Source: Mercurialis annua
Taxonomy: Eukaryota > Streptophyta > Magnoliopsida > Malpighiales > Euphorbiaceae
NCBI RefSeq assembly: GCF_937616625.2
Contig: NC_065570.1
Coordinates: 73,745,665 to 73,809,664, forward strand
Length of the DNA stretch: 64,000 nt
Reading direction: 5' to 3'
Made by a program: the position numbers and the translations under genes. A model generated the notes under the pieces. The model had not been told where the DNA came from. It searched no databases and was given only the letters and a program-made list of their open reading frames with translations. How positions within the stretch are numbered: the first letter of the stretch is position 1; each line of letters starts with the position of its first letter. This document shows positions 10,341-22,219 of the stretch, in pieces.

Positions 10341-13300
10341 CTAATTCAATGATCCACGACACCTGAGCAAAAGAATTGTTAAAACAAATTGAATATAATA
10401 AAAAGTACATTAAGAATAATATGAAAAATACCACAAAGTTAAAGGCTGAGTCACATTACTTCCTAGAACCACAGTTGCAAGGTATCTTTTTCTCCTCCAA
10501 CGGAAATTTGTAGTTATATGTAATTTCTTCCCCTTCATCTATATGCCGCTTTGCATAAATGAAAATTTTCTTCTGCCCATCGACACTTATTACCTTAGTG
10601 TAGCAGTTGGGCTACATAAATCAATTCAAATTATGTAAGAATCGACAAATAATACCATTTCAATTGATACTTTACAAATTTGAGAAGTAATTTTGCAAAG
10701 GTACCTCACAAGAATGGTTTACGAATCTTGCAATTCCCCCACGCTTTGTAGCATCAACCTACAGATGCAGAAACAAAAATGTTGCTGTAAGTTTCTCGTC
10801 CCCACAAAAGAATAGCAAACAACATCAGAGAAAAACAGAAGTGGAAAGATACATTTAGTTGTGACCAGACGCCACTCTGTTTTTGCTTAATATGATTTTT
10901 TGTAGGGCAAAAATAACATAGCCAAACATAGTAGAACATCGGATTACTAACCACATAACCATCATCAAGTCTAAAAAGATAACTGCTGCCAATTCCCATT
11001 TTCTCATAAAGACGTTCACGTATATCAGATACCTGCAATAGAAGACCAATAACAGCAATCAATCAGATCAAAGGAAATTCCAAAGGTTCAAAAAAACAGA
11101 TGAAAAGCTGAAAGTAAGAAAAGGAAACAAAAAGCTGCAACAAAAAGGATGAAGAAGTTACAATCAAACTAATTATTACACACTCAAACAAGTATTTGAA
11201 AAGTCAAGTTAAACTTACACGAGCGCGAATTAATTCACCAACATATTCGATTACAAAATCCTCAGCCTCGATTGGCTCCAAAGCAACAAGACCCCAGTCA
11301 TGAATCTTGCTTCGTTGGAAACGTAAACGCTTTTTTCTTGCCTAAAGAGAACCATAGCATTAACTACGATATATCAATTAAAAGTGTAGGCTATTCCAAG
11401 ATAAAATCCATTTCCAATCACCTTTAACTGCGTAGCTTTCAGAAGGTCAGCGCCTTCAGCTGCAGCAAGAAGATTGCGCATCTTTGCCCTGTTTGTTCTT
11501 GCAGAAAGAACCTTACCATTTAACAGCTGAGAAGTATAGGCTTCAGAAGCCAGATAGTTGGCATGAAGACAATGACTTCCCCTAACATGCGCTCTTTCAG
11601 AGGGACTTGCACCATGTGACCATTTGTGCCATTTCCAGCCATTAATTGAAGATCGTGCACATCCATCAGATCTAGGGAACTGACTTGATGTCCTAGTTTT
11701 ACGGGATTTTTTCTTCTGCACTGTAACCTCTCCATGTGAAGCTTCCTTGGAACCACTACTGTCCACCTTCAGAATTTTCATAGGATGTGAAATTAATCCA
11801 CCATTTGCTGAATGTTTTCTTTTTAACTTTGATGCCTTGGTTTCTGTACTCCATAAAATACAAAGCATAGAAGGAAAACATTAGTGAAAACTCGTGAATT
11901 AATGTAACAGAAGAACATTGATGTGCGCGAGTAAACAACTGAAATTCCTCACTGTTTAGATTCATTTCAGAATTATCACGAGTAGCTACTTCCTCAATTC
12001 CACCATCATTGCCTTTGCTATCAATAACCTTAACATTAGCCTGATCTTTCCTAACTTCTGACTTCCAGCTAGGTTTCACAATGTCTTCCTTGATCTTATT
12101 ATCTGTAAAATATAGATACTAAAAGTTAATTAGACATTACAAAACACACATGTTTAACTAGAAAATCAACTCAGAGGAAGTTGCTTACTAAATCTGGCAA
12201 CTGCATTCTTGTTCTTAATTACTTTTCGATGAGTAGCAGTTTTTGCTGCTGACTGATCTTTGGACAACCTGCGTTTAACAAAGGTTTTTATATCTCTGTC
12301 ATTAACAGATAGTTCGATCTGGCCCTTGGTTATTTTCTTCTTCTTGAGAGTGGAAAGAAGGGGTTCAACTTCTACATCCCTAACAACATTTGTATGTCTT
12401 GACCTCTCTATAGGAATATGTTGTAGCCCTGCATCAACTGGAGTTATGGATTGAGATGATGAAGCCAACCTCTTCAGCACCAGCTTTTTCTTCCGGTAAT
12501 ATGTGTATTTATCACTAACCAAAGACACAAGTGTTGAGTCTGAACTGCTAAATTTCCTTGTTGCTTCTCTAACCTTGTCTAGAGAAGTAAGAGTAGTGTG
12601 ATTGTTATCCTTCTTTGTATTAGATGTTCCTCCCTAAAATAACAAAACATATACATGTTAACTGAATAGGTTTAGATACTTCAATGCATGCATTCATTAC
12701 ATGACAAGTAAATAATTCAAATTTGCAAAAAGAGATATAGTCTGGTTTCAAAAGATGATAAGAGTTTGAAGTATCATATCCATACTGTGTTCACGTCAGC
12801 TTGACAGTGCTGCCTTGAAGTACAATGAGATCTGAAAAATTGATTAAGAATACCATCAATCAACAATGATTTCCACTCCCTCAGTACATCATCATGCAAC
12901 TTCTGTCTGCACATTGCCATGACCACGTATTCTCTGATCTTGGGAATAGAATCATCTGATTGTGCAGGTTGGAATTTGCATAATTGTGATGAGACATGAG
13001 TCCTAGTACTATCTTCAAACCCAGGTAGTGGTGGCTCATTGATACTTTGGTCATCCATGATATTATTAACACATATCTGTGACTTCTGAAATGCACTTTC
13101 AAGAAAGCTGGGCATAGAATCCTCACATGAAGACAAACCTAGTCGTTTTTCAGCTTGTAGTAAACTTTGAGAACCATTGGATGTTTTAATATCCAGTTTA
13201 TTGAAATCACTCTTCAGTTCATCGTGCCATTCTACAGAGCTATATTCAGTTGTCTGAAAACATTGAGATGAAGATTCAACAGCCTTCTGCACCAAGAAGG

Positions 13301-15902
13301 AAAGAAAGCCACAAATGAAACTCCAGATGAAATCGTTAATGAACCGATAACAAGGCCTCCTCGTGTCGTTTAAACACACAGAGTATAAGTACAAACAAAT
13401 GAGAGAGAACGCATAAACTTCTTAGTATTACCTCATTCAATTTGTCATCATCTGGGAATTTAACTACTTTTTGCACTTCTTCTTCAACAAGACCTTCAAC
13501 ATATTCAGATAAAAATTCCTTTGTGGACACATGTAGCTCATCTTCTACAGAGTCTAAAATGCACTTAAAGGTCTTGTGTGTTTTGTAAGATAAGGCATTC
13601 AGTTGAGATGGCCTCTCTCCCACATTCACAAATATAGATAAGTTAGATGATTGTGCATGATTATCTTTTTTAATCGTCGTAATATCAAACCCAGGAGGAC
13701 AGTCAACATCACTATCATAATCCTGCCCATATGGTAACCGAAAAAAGCATTGAAACATCACTTAGGAAACTTTTTAATATGGTAGCAGTACCAGCAGTAG
13801 TATAGATAATGATGATTAACAATGAAATGAGCATCACATACAAGTTCAATGGATACATTTTCAGTCTCCTTGACATAGCCCCCAGCACCAGCAGGCAATC
13901 TCTTTGGACGTGCAAACCAAAGCTTTCTTCTTCTCCAGGAATTACAATAATCTGCTATGACATCATAAAAGACAGCATTCCACATGACTTCCATGCAATA
14001 ATGAAAAAGGATTCTATAAACAGCTGCCTGAGACCCCAAAAAATTATCAATTGTTCCAACAGATTTTGTGCTTTTGGGTAACTGCAGGGTCATTCCATCA
14101 GAGCATGACTGATCAGAATCATGATAAAATGACGCAGCTTCACACTCAGGAGTGACATCTTCATTCCTTGCACCAGTAACTTCAAACTGATAAATAAAAC
14201 ATAGTACTAATATTAGCCCAATAAAAAACACATCCTATGAAATTTAGGTGCTTGTACAATATTACCACTCTTCCATCTTCAGAAAAAGGTTTGGCAGCTT
14301 GATCATTATTGAGCTTGAGATTTTTCTGAGAACTCTTTGAATCACAGAATTCTGTAATGACTTTGCTAATCATCTCATCTAATGCAACTCTACGAGCTGC
14401 TTTCATTATTCCAGCATGCAATTGACAAGAAACTTCTTCAGAAATTTCAGATATGAAGCTGCACAGTAAGGCAGTCTCAGGTTTGGCATCAGATGCAACT
14501 TTATTTGTCCTCCACGCTTTCATAATAGATAGTAAAGCAAGGGGTCTGAACTCATTTTGATTATGATATATCTGTCAAACAAGATATCCAAAGCCGGGGT
14601 GAGAACAGAAAATTGCCATGAGCACTAAATTCACGACAAGGTTTAGAATCCATAAATATAAAAGAAACATCCTGATATAGAAGGCAATGCCAAAAATAAG
14701 CATTAGAGGGGATAGAAAATGTATCTGAAGTCAAACTGGCTCATGAAATAGGTACCGTTTTCCCAACAAAGCTAGGAATCATAACTTACCATCAATGAAT
14801 CACGAAGATACCCATAACAGTACCAAGCATAAAGTTCTGAAAGAGAATGTGGTCCATGTTTCTGACCTCCATCATCCTCAAACATCCAACAACTTTCATC
14901 CCCTGACTGAAAGAAAGATAATAGAAATTAGAAACAATCAACAGATGTGTAATCTAAAGAAGTGCAATGCATAGTAAATATGCTGATTGGATCAATAAGA
15001 ATTGCAATGAACGGACGAGTTAGTACCATTGATGACAAGGGCATATCAGGGCTAGTTTCCAAAGAGTCTGAGATTTTCTGATTGGAGACACAGGTATAGT
15101 AATCCACATGTGAATGGGATACGATCTGTGCATCTTGAGAAATTGAAACTTGAACAGAAGTTGGAACAAGGCCTTCTTGCCTATGTACAGCTGAATCCAT
15201 TTTAACAGAGGCAAAATGATTTGTGGGAATGGATGTACCTGAGACACCAATGCCAAGATACACAAAACCAGTAGCAACATGGTCAGGGAACTGGTTGAAG
15301 TACTTCAAAGGTACAGGATTAACTAATGTCCCATTTAAAATAGGATAGACAGGAAGATCTTCAGGTAGAAAACCAGTAGATAAACCCTCATATAACTGTT
15401 GCTGAATATAAGGACCACACATTTGTCCGTTTTCATTGACATACATCCATCCAGTTGCAAAAGCAGGCGACACATAGCCAGAGTGATTCTTTGCCGACCC
15501 CCCAGCATTGCTAGACTCTTGAATATCACCACTATTGCCATTCAGCTGGCAACTCAGCTCCAACAAAGAGCTACGACAAGTCCTATCATCCAAGCCACAG
15601 CAAGATGAAGAAGCCTGACAAGCATCAAAGCACCTGAGACAGCTGCGTCGCAAATAGATGATGATGTATAAATATAAATTTGAAAAAATGAATTCAAAAT
15701 TCCAACAGATGAAATTAGGCAAGTGTAATTACCCATGAGATGAGGATGGGGAATTCTTGGTGTCGGACAAAATTACATCATCATAGTAGCCGATGGAGTT
15801 AAATGAATCTAGTTCGCGATGTTCAGAAATAGAGATTTTCAACCTTTTCTTAGATAATAAGGAGCTACCATGTTCCTGAATAAGTGGTAAGGAAGAAACC
15901 AT
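10341..15902 (-). CDS. ATXR7: Histone-lysine N-methyltransferase ATXR7 (SET and GYF-like domains)
   Basis: A nuclear SET-domain enzyme of the ATXR7/SDG25 type, which in Arabidopsis methylates histone H3 lysine 4 and promotes FLC expression. Fifteen coding exons join in frame to 1264 aa: 15733-15902, 15027-15642, 14790-14906, 14266-14571, 13842-14186, 13432-13722, 12786-13286, 12189-12633, 11953-12102, 11422-11843, 11219-11341, 10952-11032, 10705-10758, 10460-10611 and 10341-10362. A GYF-like domain ([15 protein letters not shown]) lies near residues 121-175. A second block ([12 protein letters not shown]) precedes the family signature [10 protein letters not shown]. The SET domain fills about residues 1127-1250, with [12 protein letters not shown] and EEITYNYKF. 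The post-SET CNCGSRKCRGSLN closes the protein. The last exon is only 22 nt; skipping it gives a premature stop before the final cysteine. The start is the ATG at 15902; the open frame extends upstream only from a TTG. No break is seen. Confidence 0.95.
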
Positions 15903-16430
15903 GGTAGTGGTAGCAGATACACTCCTACTGGGAAACAATCCAGTCGCAAAACATATCCGTAAAACCTTGTTTTCACTAATTAGGGTTTCAACTGTGCCGG
16001 GTTTATAAATATATAAGTTCAATTATCTGTTCAAAGAGAGAAACAAATTACTATTCTCTGCACATTGCCATAACAATTTTATAGAAAGAAAAACATAACG
16101 TCATCTATACAAGGATTAAGAAGAGGAGACAAAATTCAGATGTTTATTGTTTCTGCAGAAGAAAACAATTTCCATCTCTATTCTGAATGGATCTGAATTA
16201 TCATTATTATTGGGTTCGATTGGATTGTGGAATAAAAGGATCTCGCTATACAATTAGGATAAACAATTAATCGTCGATTTACCTCGGCGCCGACGTGAAT
16301 AAGCGCGCGCGCGGCGGCCGTCACAGTTTAGGGAAGCGGAAGACAGCAAGATTTCTCTCCCAAACTCACACCTACTCTAGCCAAGGCATTATCAATATCA
16401 CCACCTATATATATTAAGTATTTTATTTAA
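15903..16430 (-). promoter_or_regulatory. 5' leader and promoter region of ATXR7
   Basis: A plausible 5' UTR acceptor (TTTGAACAG) lies near 16035, so the leader is probably spliced. A GC-rich, CpG-rich block (gcgcgcgcgcggcggcc, about 16301-16320) stands out in otherwise AT-rich DNA and may mark the core promoter or first UTR exon. No TATA box could be chosen with confidence. Confidence 0.45.
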
Positions 16431-16877
16431 GGCCTAATACCCCTTTTCCAACGTTAAAAACTCGTCAATTTTATCATATTCCGTATTTTATTGTCTTAAT
16501 TATATTTAAATATTAAAATAATGTTTTCTTTATTTGGATAAAATGCAAAAACATTCTCCATATATAGTATATATTAATTATACATATTTAAAATTTATTT
16601 AGATTTAATTAAAATAATTAAAACTTTAAATTACTTTTAATTTGATTATGGTTTTTAGATAGTTTTTAAAAATAAAAAATTTATTTGTAATTTTTTAAAT
16701 GGAAATAAATTTTATTTTATTTTTAAACATGGTTAATTGGATAATTTTATTATTTAAATAAAAAATTGATAAAAAATAAAAAATTAGGATATAATTAAAA
16801 CGATAAAATGTGAAATAGTGAAAAACGTCAGGATAGGATCAAAAGAGGCTATAAAGTCGTGGTTTTTTTATTAGACC
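16431..16877. mobile_element. Mutator-like element with 9-bp TSD
   Basis: The short terminal repeats are ggcctaata on the left and, inverted, ggtctaata on the right. A perfect 9-bp duplication, tttatttaa, lies at 16422-16430 and 16878-16886. Further in, 'aaaactcgtcaattttatca' is loosely mirrored by the right side. The element is 447 bp and non-coding. It sits in the ATXR7 upstream region, next to a SINE. Confidence 0.75.
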
Positions 16878-16908
16878 TTTATTTAATACTAAAATTTAAC
16901 AATATAAT

Positions 16909-17141
16909 TTTTTTTAACCCTAAGGCACATGTGTATTGGTAAGGTGCTTCCCTGATTTAAATAAAGTCGCGGGTTCGAACCGTACTCATCTATGCCATTG
17001 AAAACTTGAGGCTAGAGCTTTTCCTCCCGCAAAAAACCTACCCGGCTCAAGTGGGGAGTAGTCTGAATGTGGAAGGTTTAAAGGTGTCCTTTCATAGTTA
17101 GAATCCGTTCAGGACACCTCATGAAATTATATATAAAAAAA
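16909..17141 (+). mobile_element. tRNA-derived SINE with target-site duplication
   Basis: The 5' part resembles a tRNA. It has an A-box-like tgtattggtaagg near 16932-16944 and a B box, gggttcgaacc, at 16971-16981. A tRNA-unrelated body follows and ends in an A-rich tail (17135-17141). The 11-bp duplication aacaatataat flanks it at 16898-16908 and 17142-17152. Both internal pol III boxes survive, so transcription is possible. Confidence 0.85.
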
Positions 17142-17152
17142 AACAATATAAT

Positions 17153-18097
17153 CTTTCTAATTAATTATTATATTCAAAATTATTTAAAAATAAAAAATAT
17201 TAATAAATCATTGAATCTTGTATAAATACCATATTAAAATAGTAGTATTAATTTATTTTATCAAGTATTTAATAATAAAGTGATTACGCCAATCTTTAAG
17301 TCGCTATATAATTAGCTTTTATTTCACTTGATACTTAATAAATACTTTGCATTTAACTTATCTTTTAACTATTTATTTTGTATATATATGATTTTTTATG
17401 GATTAATCTAGAAAATAATATCGTTTTGATTGGCATGAAACGACGGTGTTCCATGCGTAAAAGTACCATCTATGTACATATTAAATTATTAAAAAATGAC
17501 ATGAATATAAAATATTTATTAAAATTAATTAATAGTACAAAGATTTTAGGATAGGTAGCCTAATAAAATTTATAATATTATTCTTTAATTAATGATTAAA
17601 TTTGAAAATATTAAATAATAATATATTTAATCAATTAATAAATTATTATTTTATATAACTAATTATTAAAACCATACTAACAGCATTACTTCATTGGAAT
17701 ACCCAAAATTACCTGAAAACTCCACTTAATTTTTAAAACGCTTATCTAAAATATATTACTTTTTTACACTTTTAAATAAATATATATATTTAATACCTCC
17801 AAAAACACATTATTCGTACTTCATAAATCTCTAATAAATAGCAGATAAAGCGAGAAAATTTTATATTTTTATTTTTATTTTTATCTATAAAAAATACATC
17901 ATAGATGCATATATTTGACAACTCAAAAAATAAATTGCTGATACAATTCTAATACGGAGCAGATAAAGGTGGATATTTTAGATGTTGGGTGAAAGCTTGT
18001 TATATGCTAAGTAATTAAAAGCAAAGGTGTTGTTGAAAATTTTATGATTAGTTAGATTTTTTTGTAATTTTTCTACTTTATTTAGTATCAATAATAT

Positions 18098-18147
<50 letters not shown>

Positions 18148-18703
18148 GTTAAAAAAAATTGCTTATTAAAGTTTATTTAGTTAAATTACTTAAATAACAT
18201 GTACATATTAAAAATAAACAAAATAATAAACATTTTAAGCGTAATAAAATATGAAAAACTTGAACTAATAAAAAGCATATTAGTTTTTGCACATTTGAAC
18301 CTGACTAAAGTTACAGATTTTGACTCAACATTAACAATTTTGTTTTTGCAAACATACCAATGCCACACAAAAGCTCAAAATTTTAATTACAGACAGCAAA
18401 AGAGTAATCACCAATTACTCTCATGAGCTGAGATCACATAAAAGACATCAAAGAACTATGAGCAAGATAATGATGCCTAACCTGTTATACAGTAAAAGTA
18501 CAAGTGGAGAATGCATCAAGTGTTATCTCAAGGCATCTATCGCCTTAAGGTACAACCAGGAAGATGGTGATCATATTTATCAGTCCCCCAAAATGAAATT
18601 TATGACCACTTGTAACTTCCCATAATCACTACAAATCAGAATGCAAACTGGATCTTGAATCTCTCTTCATTGACATATCCAAAAATACTCAATCTGGCTC
18701 CAA
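17153..18703. other. Gene-free AT-rich stretch with a CA/TA microsatellite
   Basis: No coding region. A dinucleotide run, (CA)n then (TA)n, spans 18098-18148. The last few hundred bases (about 18440-18703) are likely 3' UTR of the coiled-coil gene ending at 18704. Confidence 0.6.
18098..18148. repeat. (CA)n(TA)n microsatellite
   Basis: About 12 CA units (18098-18122) run directly into about 12 TA units (18123-18147). It is a compound dinucleotide repeat, probably polymorphic. Confidence 0.95.
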
Positions 18704-21551
18704 TTATCTCGATGCAGAAACATCAACAGATGCAGCTAATTCTACTAACTGCTTTCTTCCGAGCTTGCTTATAAGTTCCACAGAGATGAAATGTTTTGGT
18801 AAATTTGGCAAATCTTCTTCATTGAAATTGTATATTGGTTGAAGTTTCTTTGCTTCAGCATTAGCTGCTTCGGCCTCTGCAAAGAGAAGTTTCGCTTCTT
18901 CAGTGTCTCCCAGCTCCAAGGCAGCAGCACTTTCAGCTCTTGCAACACCAGCAATTAAAAGCAAGCTATGGAATCTAGCCATTGCAACTTCCTTTTCCTT
19001 GGATGAAATCAGTTTTTCAGTATCCTGCAATCTGCTAATGGTGTTTTTAATATCTTCCTCTAACTTCTCCAGCTCCGCAGTCGCTTTTTCCAAGTCAACC
19101 TGCATACCATCCTTCTCAACACTCAATGACTTGGCCTCAGCAGCTATTCTTGCTGCCTCCTTGAAATTTCTTGCTGCAGCAGCGACTTTCTTTTCTGCTT
19201 CTAGCTCTGGAGCTCGTTTATCAATGAAAAAGATCCTCTGCTTGAAGGATGCTATACTTTTCTGGATGTTTGACTTTGTTGAAGATAGTTCCTAACAGTA
19301 AAGAGTCATAAGTTTAGTAATGGATTGGAATGTTACAAACAACAAAGATGAGAATTAATGTTTCAGCAAGTTAATCCAGAAGAATGATAAGAAGAAATAA
19401 ACAACAATATCACATGCATGATTTCAGACGAAAACAAATCTATAGAGAAAATAAAAGCAACAGCTTGTCTAATGGACTCTCTCTACTCGGTTTTTATGTC
19501 AACAACTTGAAACCAAGAGTTGAAACACTTGACAACAGTTCAAATTTTCTGTATGTATAGCAAGTTATTTTGTTTATGCCATTGAGATATGGTGCCATCA
19601 ACTATGAACCAAAGCCGACACCTACTAATCTATAGATTTTTTTAAATTCCGTCGGCTTTAAAGGAAAAATAACTTCCCCTGTAAAAAAGACCAAAATCTG
19701 TTTTCAATTGAAGTATTATGCATTCAACTGCCCATTCCATACCATTTGCACTATACAAATATGAAATATCTTTGCAATACTTTCATATATTCACTCTATT
19801 CTTTTACCCAATGCGGAATTCCTAGAAGATAATGCTGGGAAAAATTTCTAAAGGGGTAAAGTATGAGATTGTCATAGCAATGGCCATATTCTAGACTTAG
19901 ACAGATCTATGATACTAAGAAGTTAAAGGTATCCAAGTCTTTAAAGGAATCCATAATTCAATGGTAATTACTAAAAACTCAAGAAAAAAATAAACCTGTA
20001 GGAAATCTCTAGCTGAAGAAGCTTCCTGTTGGAGTGATTGGACATCCTCAACAAGTTTCTCTTCTGTCTCTGCTAGACTGACTCTGTCTTCCCTTGACTT
20101 GAAAACGGACAGCATTAAGCTTTGCCTCAGTTCAATAACTTCCTGATATGCCTTGGCTTCTTCTTCGGCAGCCCGGGCTAGTTCCCTCAGCTTTGCTCCA
20201 TGCGCTTCTTCATCAGCGAGAAACCGATCAATCTCCTCCCTTTTCTTGGATAAGGATTCATTACTTAAATGCACATGAGAAAGTTCTGATTGCAAGTGAT
20301 GATACTTAGCATTGATGCTTGATTGGGTGTCCTGAAAACCAGAGGCCACGTCGGATATGGTTTGCTCAATTGCTTGGATGTTAGAATCATTTTCAGCAAT
20401 CTCGTATTGCTTGGCTTTGACTAAAGCAAGCAGTTGATGGAGTTCATCATTGAGGAGGTCCTTTTTGTTATAAAGAATGTCTTGTTGTATCTTGTAGTCT
20501 GCAACAGAATGATCGATGGAGGTATTGACGAGCTGGCGTGCCTCCTTGAGAATATGAGATTGGATATCCAACTCAATCTTCTTGGCCTCCAAGGCCTCGG
20601 TGGAGGAGAACCAGTCATCCAATTGTTGAGAAGAAAGCAGGTGAGCTTTCTTAAAGACCAAATCAGCATTGGTTTCAGCATCCTGGAAGGAAAGACGCAC
20701 AGTGGATGACATAGACATGAATTGGCAAAGGCAATTAGGGTATTAGGATAGAGCAATGAAGGTACCTTAGCGAAAGTAGAGAGAAGAGCAGCACATTGTT
20801 GCTCTGCTAGAATCTGAGAATCGAGAAGATGATGCATATTAGAATCGAGGGAATTGCAGAGGGCCTCAGCATCTTTGAGAGCAAGGAGAAGGGAGTGCCT
20901 GTGATTGTCAGAGGCAGCAAGGCAGTCACTAATCCTTTGCGCGGACTCAAAATCTTCAGCCTCGCAGGCGGCCTCCAGCTGCAATTCGAGATCCTTATGT
21001 TTGGAGGAAGCAGAATTGAGATGGTGAGCAGCCTTTCTTCTGCAGCTGATGGCATCCTTGCGAGCTGAGGAGATAGAGGCAGCCGAGGGGATAAAGCGCT
21101 GGAGTTTGTCGGAAATCTGTGACTTGAGACGTTGAAATTGGGAATCTGGAGTTGTAGCTTCAATGGCATGAGTGGAAGAAGAAGGAGGTAGATCAATATC
21201 ATCGTCTTCTTCGGCATCATCATGCGATTGTCTAGCATAGCCGATCTTGAGTGTAGCAGCTCTCTTCTTCTTTTTGTTTTTTCTAGGAGTGGGTGATGGA
21301 GCAGCGGGAATAGGATCATCGGATGATTGGGTTTGGAGATGGGAGGCAACGAGGGTGAGATCAGAGAAGAGGTTCTCGTCTAATTGGATCCCTCTCTGCT
21401 GTTGTTGTTGAGGTGGGGTGGTACAGCTGCTGCTATCTTCATTATTAGGGGCGGCGGGACCTTGAATTGAAGCGATGAGATGCTGCTCATCCAATTGAGA
21501 AGGCGTAAACAAATCCATCCCTTCAAACAACCCAAACCCATCGTCATCCAT
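18704..21551 (-). CDS. Coiled-coil protein with UVR-like motifs, function unknown
   Basis: Three exons (20766-21551, 19996-20682, 18704-19291) join in frame to 686 aa from the ATG at 21551 to a TAA at 18704. The N-terminus is acidic and begins MDDDGFGLFEGMDLFTPSQ, followed by a glutamine run and a basic NKKKKR patch near residue 95 that could be a nuclear signal. From about residue 140 onward the protein is almost entirely heptad-like coiled coil. Three segments resemble the UVR motif: EAEDFESAQRISDCL in exon 1, AARNFKEAARIAAEAK in exon 3, and LGDTEEAKLLFAEAEAANA nearer the end. The C-terminus after the coil (LPKHFISVELISKLGRKQLVE) is well ordered. I recognise the architecture of an uncharacterised plant family but cannot assign a role. 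Splice sites are clean and no frame is broken. Confidence 0.85.
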
Positions 21552-22219
21552 CTTTTCCTTTTGTCTTGTTTAACTATACAATTTATGGCTTCCCTCCCTC
21601 CATTTCCATCCTCATATCATATCATATGTTTGGGCTTCCACCCCATCCCAACTCTTTATTTCTTTTTTCTGGGATTTTCAATATTTTTCTCTCATGTAAG
21701 TATCAGGGATGTTGATACAGTATGCACATGTATATTTTCATATATTCTTAATTTGCAACTGCTGTAACTTTTTACAATACTTTTATGGACATGAAATGAT
21801 TAAATTTCAAATAAAAATTAAGCAAACTACTACTAAGAAAACAGGTTGAATTTTTAAAGATGTGATTAGGGTGAGGAACCCATGACTAGACATTCCAAAC
21901 GATGTTGGTTGGAGTCTGCAAAGAATGTACGAGTGAAGTGATGGATGATCCGGGAAAAAGAAAGCGATGGATGAGATTTGCGGGTATAATTGCATCAAGA
22001 AAAGCAAAACCTTTTCTGGGGTTGAAGAGACAGGAAGCAGAAAGAAGAAGAAAATCTTTAATTGCAAAGAATAATAACAAGTCTAATTGCTTACTAACCA
22101 GCTATCATTATCAATTCCATTTGGTCATCTCTTTTGCACATACAAATAAAATTAATCGTTTACGGAAGCAACCAATAATTTAATAAATAGGACACATTTC
22201 TAAAAAATTCTCTGTTTGA
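21552..22219. other. Intergenic region between the coiled-coil gene and URGT
   Basis: The right part (to about 22219) is probably the URGT 3' UTR and the left part is the promoter of the coiled-coil gene. Open frames here are short, on opposite strands, and share no family features. No transposon ends were seen. Confidence 0.5.

Noticed and set aside
15903..16022. 40-codon N-terminal extension of ATXR7
   Set aside because: It would start at TTG and crosses what looks like a 5' UTR with a splice acceptor.
16925..16990. Possible tRNA gene
   Set aside because: Only the internal promoter boxes are tRNA-like. The cloverleaf stems do not pair, and the body, tail and 11-bp duplication identify a SINE.
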